Source of the DNA: Yersinia canariae
GTDB lineage: Bacteria; Pseudomonadota; Gammaproteobacteria; Enterobacterales; Enterobacteriaceae
DNA: 64,000 nucleotides
Direction of reading: 5' to 3'
Assembly: GCF_009831415.1 (NCBI RefSeq)
Contig: NZ_CP043727.1
Location: 4,154,001 to 4,218,000 of the forward strand
The first letter of the stretch is position 1, and each line of letters opens with the position of its first letter. The position numbers and the translations under genes are program-made. The notes under the pieces are model-generated. The model worked only from the letters and a program-made list of their open reading frames with translations, searched no databases and was not told the origin of the DNA. Positions 17,295-23,965 of this stretch are shown piece by piece.

Positions 17295-18112
17295 GATTGA
17301 ATGTCGATCACAGCACCCATTACACCTATGCCCAGCAGGTGCAACACAGCACTCAGTATCTGCGCCTAACCCCACAAGATTCAGCCCATCAGCGAATTTT
17401 GTCCTGGCAACTGACTTTGCCGGAAGAAGCTATTTGTACCACTGATGCTTTTGGCAATGTGCTACATGTTTTGACATTGGATAAGCCGCATCAGGCCATC
17501 ACAATTCAAGCCCAAGGTGTGGTAGAGATTGAAGATAATGTCGAGGATGACAGTGGCGATCACCTCTCGCCACTGGTCTTTCTGCGTCACAGCCCACTGA
17601 CGCAACCGGATGCCGCTATCCGTCAATTTGCATCCGGTTATTGTCAGGGCGTAACCACAGCGCAAGCGCAACTGGATTGTCTAACACAAATGATGGGGGA
17701 GTTACTGGCTAAAATGCCCTATAGCCCCGGCACCACAACCGTGCAAGACAGCGCCGCACAGGCTTTTGCCGCCGAGCAAGGTGTTTGTCAGGATCACACT
17801 CACGTCTTTCTCGCCTGTTGCCGAAGTTTAAATATTCCGGCACGCTATGTGAGCGGCTATCTTTATACAGAATCCTCCAGTCATGTTGCGACCCATGCAT
17901 GGGCAGAAGTGTGGCTGAATGGGCATTGGCAGAGTTTTGATGTCACCAATAATACCTGCAAACCGAATCAGCATTTGAAACTGGCGGTAGGGATAGATTA
18001 TCTGGATGCCTGTCCGGTACGGGGTATCCGCCGGGGTGGTGGCTATGAGGATATGCAAACCATAGCTGCTGTGCATATGTTATCTAACCCACGGCTGGAT
18101 ATGTCGCAATAA
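17291..18112 (+). CDS. Transglutaminase-like cysteine peptidase of the Anbu operon
   Basis: 273 residues: an N-terminal bacterial transglutaminase-like domain (LNVDHSTHYTYAQQVQHSTQ) and a C-terminal transglutaminase core with an apparent Cys166-His202-Asp217 triad (GVCQDHTH, THAWAEVW, SFDVTNN). No signal peptide, so predicted cytoplasmic. Possible roles are peptide/isopeptide cleavage or acyl transfer; no substrate is known. Followed 55 bp later by the Anbu gene. Confidence 0.9.
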   Translation: MRLNVDHSTHYTYAQQVQHSTQYLRLTPQDSAHQRILSWQLTLPEEAICTTDAFGNVLHVLTLDKPHQAITIQAQGVVEIEDNVEDDSGDHLSPLVFLRHSPLTQPDAAIRQFASGYCQGVTTAQAQLDCLTQMMGELLAKMPYSPGTTTVQDSAAQAFAAEQGVCQDHTHVFLACCRSLNIPARYVSGYLYTESSSHVATHAWAEVWLNGHWQSFDVTNNTCKPNQHLKLAVGIDYLDACPVRGIRRGGGYEDMQTIAAVHMLSNPRLDMSQ

Positions 18113-18167
18113 AGGCCTCTGATGGCAAACAAAATAGCCTAATACGTTAGGCTCTAAGGAAGGTGTT

Positions 18168-18902
18168 ATGACCTACTGTGTGGCCATGCGGTTATCGTCC
18201 GGGTTAGTGTTTGCTTCTGATTCCCGCACCAATGCCGGCGTGGATCATATTTCCACTTTCCGTAAATTGCATCTGTTTCAGCATGATGGTGAAAGAACGC
18301 TGGTTGTGCAAAGTGCGGGCAATCTTGCTACCACGCAGAGCATTGTCAGTTTGCTACAGCGCCGATGTTTAGATGCCGAACACACTAACCTGATGAATGT
18401 GCATTCGATGTATGAAGCGGCCACACTGTTGGGTGAGACCGTGCGGGAGGTGATTAACCGGGACAGTGGTGCGCAGCAAAACAGCGGAGGGACCGATTTT
18501 AACTGCAACCTATTGTTAGGTGGGCAAATTAAAGGCGAAGGACTGCGGTTGTTTCATATCTATCCGCAAGGGAATTTTATTGAAGCCACGCAGGACACGC
18601 CCTATTTCCAGATTGGCGAAAGTAAGTATGGAAAACCCATTATTGACCGCGTGTTGAACTATGACACGGCGCTGGATCAAGCTATGCAATGTGCTTTGAT
18701 CTCAATGGATTCCACCTTGCGCAGTAATTTGTCAGTGGGGTTACCGCTGGATGTGATGACCTACCCACTGGACAGTTTCAGCATCGCCCAGCAGTACCGG
18801 ATCACGGAAGATCACCCCTATTTCATGATGATCCGTAAGGGTTGGGGAGAAGGGTTGGTGAGCATTTTCTCTCAGTTACCGGAGTTGAATTTAGCCAGGT
18901 GA
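18168..18902 (+). CDS. Anbu, proteasome-like Ntn hydrolase (bacterial proteasome homologue)
   Basis: 244-residue Ntn-fold protein of the Anbu (ancestral beta-subunit) family. After Met removal the N-terminal residue would be Thr1, with Asp17 and Lys32 at the positions of the proteasomal Thr1/Asp17/Lys33 set (TYCVAMRLSSG, FASDSR, FRKLHLF). No propeptide is present. Known Anbu proteins form open helical or ring-like assemblies with little proven peptidase activity. An AAGGAAGGTG site precedes the ATG. Last gene of the operon with ATP-grasp, alpha-E and transglutaminase-like partners. Confidence 0.93.
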   Translation: MTYCVAMRLSSGLVFASDSRTNAGVDHISTFRKLHLFQHDGERTLVVQSAGNLATTQSIVSLLQRRCLDAEHTNLMNVHSMYEAATLLGETVREVINRDSGAQQNSGGTDFNCNLLLGGQIKGEGLRLFHIYPQGNFIEATQDTPYFQIGESKYGKPIIDRVLNYDTALDQAMQCALISMDSTLRSNLSVGLPLDVMTYPLDSFSIAQQYRITEDHPYFMMIRKGWGEGLVSIFSQLPELNLAR

Positions 18903-18906
18903 ATGG

Positions 18907-18932
18907 GTGCTCTGATTGGGTTATCAGAGCAC
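18907..18932 (+). terminator. Hairpin between convergent Anbu and treC
   Basis: Perfect 10-bp stem GTGCTCTGAT (18907-18916) / ATCAGAGCAC (18923-18932) with a six-base loop, extended by AATGGG...CCCATT outside it, followed by TTTA. It begins 4 bases after the Anbu stop. Probably ends the Anbu operon; the short T-run makes it moderate rather than strong. Confidence 0.65.
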
Positions 18933-18976
18933 TTTAGCCCATTTAACTTTCTTCGTTTCTATCCGAACTGAGCGAA

Positions 18977-20638
18977 TCAATTCCTAACCCAATAAATCCC
19001 CTCATATGGCCTTAATATCATCTGCTGCGGCTGGAAGGCGCTTTCGCCATAACTGCTCATCAACAACTGCCAGTTACCGTCCAGCACAATACTTTCCGGC
19101 TGCCATTGTTGCGGCTCACCGCTCATGTTCGCGACCACCAGCAACTGCTTACCTTGCCAACTGCGTAAATAACACCATAAATCAGGATGTTGTGGGCAAA
19201 GATCCTGATAGTCACCAAAAGTAAACACATCATGTTGTTTGCGTAGGGCTATCAGATATTGATAGGCATAAAACACTGAATCAGCATCTGCCAGCGCAGC
19301 ATCGACATTAATCTCATTATAATTACGGCAAGGCTCAATCCACGGAGTCCCTTGACTGAATCCGGCATTGTGGCTGCTATCCCATTGCATAGGAGTTCGG
19401 CCATTATCACGTGATTTAGCCGCCAGAATTGCCAATAACTCATCAGAATCGCGCCCTTTCGCACTCAATTCAGCAAACATATTCAGGCTTTCGACATCCC
19501 GGTATTGATCTATACAGCTGAAGTTTGGATTGGTCATCCCAATTTCTTCGCCCTGATAAATATAAGGCGTGCCCTGCATCCCGTGCAGCACCATCGCCAA
19601 CATCTTGGCGGCAGGCAAACGCAGCGGGCCTGTATCACCCAAACGCGACACAATGCGCGGTTGGTCGTGGTTGCACCAGAACAGCGCATTCCACGCGCGG
19701 TTATGCATACCCTGCTGCCACTGATTAAAAATCTGCTTAAGTTCGACTCTGTTCGGCGGCATCAGCGACCATTTCTCACCATTGAGATAATCCACTTTCA
19801 AATGATGGAAATTAAAGGTCATCGACAACTCATCGCCCCCTAATGCCGCATAGCGCTGACAATGATCCAAGCGAGTGGAGGACATTTCCCCGACAGTCAT
19901 GAGGCCACGAGGCTGAAACACATCGCGGCTCATTTCTTGTAGAAATTCGTGGATACGAGGGCCATCGGTATAGAAACGGCGGCCATCACCGTCAAAATCA
20001 TCAGGGAAGTCTTGTTGCTTAGAGACCAGATTAATCACATCCAGGCGCAAACCATCCACACCAATATCAGCCCAAAACTCGCACACTTTTTTTAGTTCAT
20101 CACGTACAGGTTGATGTTCCCAGTTCAAATCAGCCTGTTCTGTTGCAAATAAATGCAGATAATATTGGCCACTGGCCGCATGCCATTGCCAGGCATTGCC
20201 GCCAAATTTAGAGCGCCAGTTATTGGGTAAATTGTCACCCTCGCCATCACGCCAAATATAAAACTGCCGATAAGGGCTGTTGCGGTCCTGTGATGCTTTA
20301 AACCATTCATGCTCAGTAGACGTATGGTTGAAGACCATATCCATCACGATGCGAATGCCGCGTTGATGGGCTTGCGCGACCAGATGCTTAAAATCATCCA
20401 AAGTGCCATAAGCCGGGTCAATGGCGCAGTAATCCGCGACGTCATAGCCGTTATCCACTTGCGGCGAGACATAAACCGGTGTCAACCAAATGGCATCAAC
20501 ACCCAGCTTTTGCAGATAATCCAACCGTTGCGTCACTCCCGCCAGGTCACCGTAGCCATTACCGGTGCTGTCCTGAAAACTCTTCGGGTAAATCTGATAA
20601 ATGACGCCGTTTTGCCACCAAGGGATAGGATTATTCAT
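18977..20638 (-). CDS. treC: TreC, trehalose-6-phosphate hydrolase
   Basis: GH13 enzyme that splits cytoplasmic trehalose 6-phosphate into glucose and glucose 6-phosphate. 553 residues with the catalytic barrel motifs DMVFNHTS, GLRLDVIN (nucleophile Asp), MTVGEM (acid/base Glu) and CNHDQPR (Asp). An oligo-1,6-glucosidase is the main alternative, but its position 64 bp downstream of treB fixes the assignment. The ATG follows AAAGAGTC. Confidence 0.94.
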   Translation of the reverse strand: MNNPIPWWQNGVIYQIYPKSFQDSTGNGYGDLAGVTQRLDYLQKLGVDAIWLTPVYVSPQVDNGYDVADYCAIDPAYGTLDDFKHLVAQAHQRGIRIVMDMVFNHTSTEHEWFKASQDRNSPYRQFYIWRDGEGDNLPNNWRSKFGGNAWQWHAASGQYYLHLFATEQADLNWEHQPVRDELKKVCEFWADIGVDGLRLDVINLVSKQQDFPDDFDGDGRRFYTDGPRIHEFLQEMSRDVFQPRGLMTVGEMSSTRLDHCQRYAALGGDELSMTFNFHHLKVDYLNGEKWSLMPPNRVELKQIFNQWQQGMHNRAWNALFWCNHDQPRIVSRLGDTGPLRLPAAKMLAMVLHGMQGTPYIYQGEEIGMTNPNFSCIDQYRDVESLNMFAELSAKGRDSDELLAILAAKSRDNGRTPMQWDSSHNAGFSQGTPWIEPCRNYNEINVDAALADADSVFYAYQYLIALRKQHDVFTFGDYQDLCPQHPDLWCYLRSWQGKQLLVVANMSGEPQQWQPESIVLDGNWQLLMSSYGESAFQPQQMILRPYEGIYWVRN

Positions 20639-20702
20639 AACAGACTCTTTTTCATTGAGAAAATAACTCCGCCAGAGAATTTCTTCTGGCGGATATCCGG
20701 AT

Positions 20703-22118
20703 TCAGACCGGCAATTCGCCGCGGCTATCTTTGCGTTTATAAACCAATATGGTCAGTACCAGCGGCACCACAATCGCCACCAACATAGCCAAAGCATAAA
20801 TCGCCCAGAACTGCGGTTGGATGGACAAAATACCCGGCAGACCACCGACGCCAATACCGTTTGCCATCACCCCGGTTAGCCCACAAATCAGGCCAGCCAG
20901 TGCCGACCCAATCATCGCGCACAACATCGGGAAGCGGTATTTCAAGTTAATACCGTACATTGCCGGTTCAGTTACACCGAGATAGGCTGAAATCGCCGCG
21001 GGGACTGAGATTTCGCGCTCATTAACCTTACGGCTAATAATGATAATGCCCAGCACCGCCGAAGCCTGTGCAATATTAGACAAAGCAATCAGCGGCCAAA
21101 CTGGTGTGCCCCCCATGCTCTGAATCATCTGCATATCAATGGCCAGAGTGGTTTGATGCACACCGGTTATAACTAGCGGCGCATACAGGAAACCAAACAG
21201 TGCAGCGCCAATAGGGGCGAAGCTGCCGGTCATCACCGCTTTCACACCCCATGCCACACCATCACCCACCATGCGTCCAAATGGCCCAATCAAAGTATGA
21301 GCAAGGAATACAGCCAGCAGCAGAGAAACTACCGGCACAACCACCAAATAGAGGTAAGCAGGAATAATTTTTTTCAGATTGGTTTCAATCCAGCCTAGTG
21401 CTAAACCCGCCAGAATAGAGGGAATAACCTGCGCCTGATAACCCACTTTTTCGATGGTGAACCAGCCGAAGTTCCATACTTCAGGGATCTGTTGCCCCAA
21501 CAGATAGGAATTCATTAACTGCGGAGAAACCAGTGTAATCCCTAATACAATCCCCAATACCGGCGTGCCGCCCATTTTCTTAACAGTTGACCAGCAGATA
21601 GCAACGGGCAAGTAGAAGAAGATGGCTTCGCCCAGTAACCAAAGGAAGTCATAAATGGTTTTCCACGCCGGATACATTTGCGCCAGCGTTTTGCCATCCG
21701 ACATCGGGATGTCACCAATCACATTACGGAAACCGAGGATCAACCCCCCGCTGATCAAGGCCGGTAACAGTGGAAAGAAGATCTCGGCAAAGTGAGAAAT
21801 GCCGCGCTCAAACCATGTCATATTCTGTCGCGCGGCCAGCTTGGTTTGCTCTTTATCGACTTCATTCTGACCAATTTTAGCAATCAATGCCTTGTAGTAA
21901 TCATCGACTTCCGGCCCGATAACCACCTGAAATTGCCCGGCATTGGTAAAGCAACCTTTGACCATCGACAGCTTTTCTATCTCTTTTGGAAATGCTTTCG
22001 ATGGGTCATTTAACACAAAACGTAACCGGGTAATGCAGTGGCTGACGGTGGCAATATTTTCTTTGCCTCCCACCAGTACGATCAATTGATCGATGTCTTG
22101 TTGTTTCACTTTGCTCAT
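20703..22118 (-). CDS. treB: TreB, trehalose-specific PTS EIIBC permease
   Basis: Phosphorylating importer of trehalose. The EIIB domain has phosphocysteine Cys28 (TVSHCITRLRF), followed by a linker and a C-terminal EIIC domain with about ten membrane segments (residues ~105-470). It has no EIIA domain of its own and relies on EIIA-Glc, as in E. coli. The start MSKVKQQDIDQL at 22118 is favoured by AAAGG upstream; an 11-residue extension to 22151 is not supported. First gene of treBC, with a TreR-type operator upstream. Confidence 0.95.
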   Translation of the reverse strand: MSKVKQQDIDQLIVLVGGKENIATVSHCITRLRFVLNDPSKAFPKEIEKLSMVKGCFTNAGQFQVVIGPEVDDYYKALIAKIGQNEVDKEQTKLAARQNMTWFERGISHFAEIFFPLLPALISGGLILGFRNVIGDIPMSDGKTLAQMYPAWKTIYDFLWLLGEAIFFYLPVAICWSTVKKMGGTPVLGIVLGITLVSPQLMNSYLLGQQIPEVWNFGWFTIEKVGYQAQVIPSILAGLALGWIETNLKKIIPAYLYLVVVPVVSLLLAVFLAHTLIGPFGRMVGDGVAWGVKAVMTGSFAPIGAALFGFLYAPLVITGVHQTTLAIDMQMIQSMGGTPVWPLIALSNIAQASAVLGIIIISRKVNEREISVPAAISAYLGVTEPAMYGINLKYRFPMLCAMIGSALAGLICGLTGVMANGIGVGGLPGILSIQPQFWAIYALAMLVAIVVPLVLTILVYKRKDSRGELPV

Positions 22119-22295
22119 TTCAACATACCTTTCGTAAAGGTGGGGTAGCATACTGAATTGTAAGATTTTTTTAAAAAATCAGTCCATTCTGTCTTGAACA
22201 AAAAACAAATTAAAAACAATTGTCGGTCATAAAAAACAATAGCTGATTAAATATTTAGCTATTTAAAGGTTAGCTAGGTATTCATTTTTATGGAA

Positions 22296-22309
22296 TGGGA
22301 ACGTTCCCA
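22296..22309. promoter_or_regulatory. TreR operator upstream of treB
   Basis: The 14-bp perfect palindrome TGGGAACGTTCCCA is the kind of site bound by LacI/GalR-family TreR. It lies in the 320-bp interval between treR (ends 22439) and the treB start (22118). Next to it, TCACAA at 22325-22330 is one good half of a CRP site with a weak partner (TGGGT), so catabolite control is possible. No clear -10/-35 pair stood out in the AT-rich remainder. Confidence 0.75.
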
Positions 22310-22438
22310 ACTTGGGTTCAAGATCACAACTTGATAATTTTTTGTACGTTTATCCATCGAAAGTAAGTCATTACAAAAGCGCCCCACCACTCAATTCAGA
22401 ATGAGATGGCAGGGAGCATTACGATATAAAAGGAAGCA

Positions 22439-23386
22439 TCAAGCCAATTGGCCGGGGATGATAATCTGTTGAATAGATTGATTATTGTTAAGTTGATCAA
22501 GCAGTTGCTGTGCTGCCTTGACACCTGCACTGCCATAGCCCAGCTCCACAGATAGGCTATTAGGGAACAAGAAACTCAAGAGCGGCGTATTCCCGATGCC
22601 GCAAACCTGGATGTTTTGCTGCCCTTGTTGTTGCAAGTACTTACTTACACCCATGGCGATGGTGTCAGAGGCGCAGACCAATGCTGAGGTATCCGGTTTT
22701 ATCACTTTAGGCGCTAACTGGAAGCCGCTCTGATAACTCAATTCACCCAACGCAACTGTCGGCGTCAAACCATGTTGCTGGCAGTAATCAAGATAAGATT
22801 GGTGGCGACGCAGGCCGGTCGTGGCATCCGTAGGCTGCACGCCGATATAACTGATATGCCGATGTCCAGCCTGGCGCAGTTTATCCATCAGCAGCCGCAC
22901 CGCGCCTTCATCGTCATAGCAAACCGAAGAAAAACCTGCATATTCGCGCGCCAATACCACCATTTTCTCCTGCCACGGCGAGAGCATTTCAGCGGTTAAC
23001 CCCGTGAAACCAAACAAAATGACGCCATCCACATGGCGTTGTTGTAAAACGTGCAGATGCTCACTGACTAATTTGGGATCAAACTGGCTCTCCATCAAAA
23101 TTGGGTCGTAACCCTGCTGATAGAACAGCGGCAACATGGTGCGCACCGCCTGATTCTCAGACGGAGAGTCCAGACGTGAGACAATAATCCCCACCACTTT
23201 ATCACTCTGCCCCCGCATGGCGCGGGCCGACTTTGACGGAGTAAAACCCTGTTGACGGATAACCGCCTCAACTCGCTCGCGAGTGTGTGGGCTGACACTG
23301 CCTTCGTTATTCAAAACCCGTGAAACAGTGGATTTTCCAACGCCACTCATGCGGGCAATGTCCTTAATGGTCAAACGGTTTTGCAT
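22439..23386 (-). CDS. treR: TreR, LacI-family repressor of the trehalose operon
   Basis: 315-residue LacI/GalR repressor that binds trehalose 6-phosphate as inducer. N-terminal HTH (LTIKDIARMSGVGKSTVSRVLN, residues 5-26) and hinge, then a periplasmic-binding-protein-like sensor domain. Transcribed toward treB. The ribosome site (AGGT) lies within the PhoP-box-like repeat that starts one base beyond the ATG, so its 5' leader overlaps a PhoP-type site. Confidence 0.95.
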   Translation of the reverse strand: MQNRLTIKDIARMSGVGKSTVSRVLNNEGSVSPHTRERVEAVIRQQGFTPSKSARAMRGQSDKVVGIIVSRLDSPSENQAVRTMLPLFYQQGYDPILMESQFDPKLVSEHLHVLQQRHVDGVILFGFTGLTAEMLSPWQEKMVVLAREYAGFSSVCYDDEGAVRLLMDKLRQAGHRHISYIGVQPTDATTGLRRHQSYLDYCQQHGLTPTVALGELSYQSGFQLAPKVIKPDTSALVCASDTIAMGVSKYLQQQGQQNIQVCGIGNTPLLSFLFPNSLSVELGYGSAGVKAAQQLLDQLNNNQSIQQIIIPGQLA

Positions 23387-23421
23387 GGTTTACCTAATGT
23401 TTAGGTTTGAATATATATAAT
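23387..23421 (+). promoter_or_regulatory. PhoP-box promoter 1 in the treR-mgtA interval
   Basis: GGTTTA-CCTAA-TGTTTA (23387-23403) is a full match to the PhoP box (T/G)GTTTA-N5-(T/G)GTTTA. A perfect TATAAT (23416-23421) starts 12 bp after it, the spacing seen at class II PhoP promoters where the box replaces the -35. Transcription would start near 23428 on the plus strand. Because a terminator lies ~110 bp further on, this promoter seems to serve a short transcript rather than mgtA alone. Confidence 0.75.
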
Positions 23422-23427
23422 AAACTG

Positions 23428-23571
23428 ATTATTTATAGCTACCGTATTATTGATATTTACTGGAACAGTGGGAAGACTTACATGCTCGGAATCAGACTCA
23501 ACGCATGATATCCCCATGACTGGTAACACGTTATTACCCTAACGGATAAGATAGCCGTCAGGGTGATTTTT
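23428..23571 (+). ncRNA. Candidate PhoP-activated small RNA upstream of mgtA
   Basis: Inferred ~145-nt transcript from the predicted start after PhoP promoter 1 to the intrinsic terminator at 23537-23571. It contains an 8-codon ORF, MLGIRLNA (23482-23508), with a GGGAAG-like ribosome site, so it could be a small RNA, a tiny peptide mRNA, or a long attenuated leader of mgtA. The call rests on signals only; I know of no described counterpart. Confidence 0.45.
23537..23571 (+). terminator. Intrinsic terminator between the two PhoP promoters
   Basis: Stem CCCT-A-ACGG (23537-23545) with CCGT-C-AGGG (23555-23563), one internal mismatch, followed by GATTTTT. It ends transcripts from PhoP promoter 1 before PhoP promoter 2. 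Confidence 0.7.
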
Positions 23572-23593
23572 GCCGTGGCAACAATAATAATAC

Positions 23594-23629
23594 GGTTTAC
23601 TGTCTGTATAGCTGCTTGAGTGCTATAGC
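23594..23629 (+). promoter_or_regulatory. PhoP-box promoter 2, likely the main mgtA promoter
   Basis: GGTTTA-CTGTC-TGTATA (23594-23610) matches the PhoP box in 11 of 12 conserved positions. A weaker -10 (TATAGC, 23624-23629) follows 13 bp later. A 7-bp inverted repeat GCTTGAG/CTCAAGC (23614-23642) spans the predicted start. Transcripts would carry a ~330-nt leader holding the mgtL-like ORF, close to the geometry of the Salmonella mgtA leader. Confidence 0.6.
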
Positions 23630-23678
23630 TTCAAGCTCAAGCAAAATGTTTCTTCACTCACCGGAGGTTAATTACCCA

Positions 23679-23729
23679 GTGGACCCTGTTCCCTCGACCT
23701 GCACCCTTTGGGGTGTGCCGGTAAGGTAA
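23679..23729 (+). CDS. mgtL: MgtL-like leader peptide of mgtA
   Basis: A 16-codon ORF starting with GTG, reading MDPVPSTCTLWGVPVR, preceded by GGAGG 11 bases upstream. The acidic-Pro start (D2-P3-V4-P5) parallels Salmonella/E. coli MgtL (MEPDP...), whose prolines at codons 3 and 5 make translation sensitive to Mg2+ and proline-tRNA supply. The ORF overlaps a hairpin GCACCC-TTTG-GGGTGTGC (23701-23718), as expected if translation controls leader folding. GTG start and divergent tail make this a prediction. Confidence 0.6.
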   Translation: MDPVPSTCTLWGVPVR

Positions 23730-23873
23730 TCCCCCGTCTGACGTGGCTGCCTTATCGGATAATAATAATCTGAGAGGCAGTTACTGCGCGCTTTCCCTGC
23801 GTTGGTTTCTGCTGCTGATGTTTTTGCCCTTTTTACGGCAGGTTTGCCGTGGGCGCAACCTGAAGATCGTTTC

Positions 23874-23931
23874 ATATCGCCTCAATAATTCGAGTGGCAG
23901 GAAATCGGCCAGCTTGAAATATGGCGGATAT
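23874..23931. repeat. 58-bp ERIC-derived hairpin in the mgtA leader
   Basis: ATATCGCC and GGCGGATAT ends enclose AATAATTCGAGTGGCAGG and CAGCTTGAAATATGGCGG, the outer arms of an ERIC element with the whole core deleted. It ends 34 bp before the mgtA start, so it lies in the regulated leader RNA near the ribosome site. Confidence 0.72.
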
Positions 23932-23965
23932 CACGATTGCAGGGCATGACAGTAAGGTTTGAACC

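Noticed and set aside
23669..23875. Overlapping frames in the mgtA leader (e.g. 68-residue plus-strand frame 23743-23949)
   Set aside because: Begins without a ribosome site and runs into the ERIC-derived repeat; codon pattern not gene-like.
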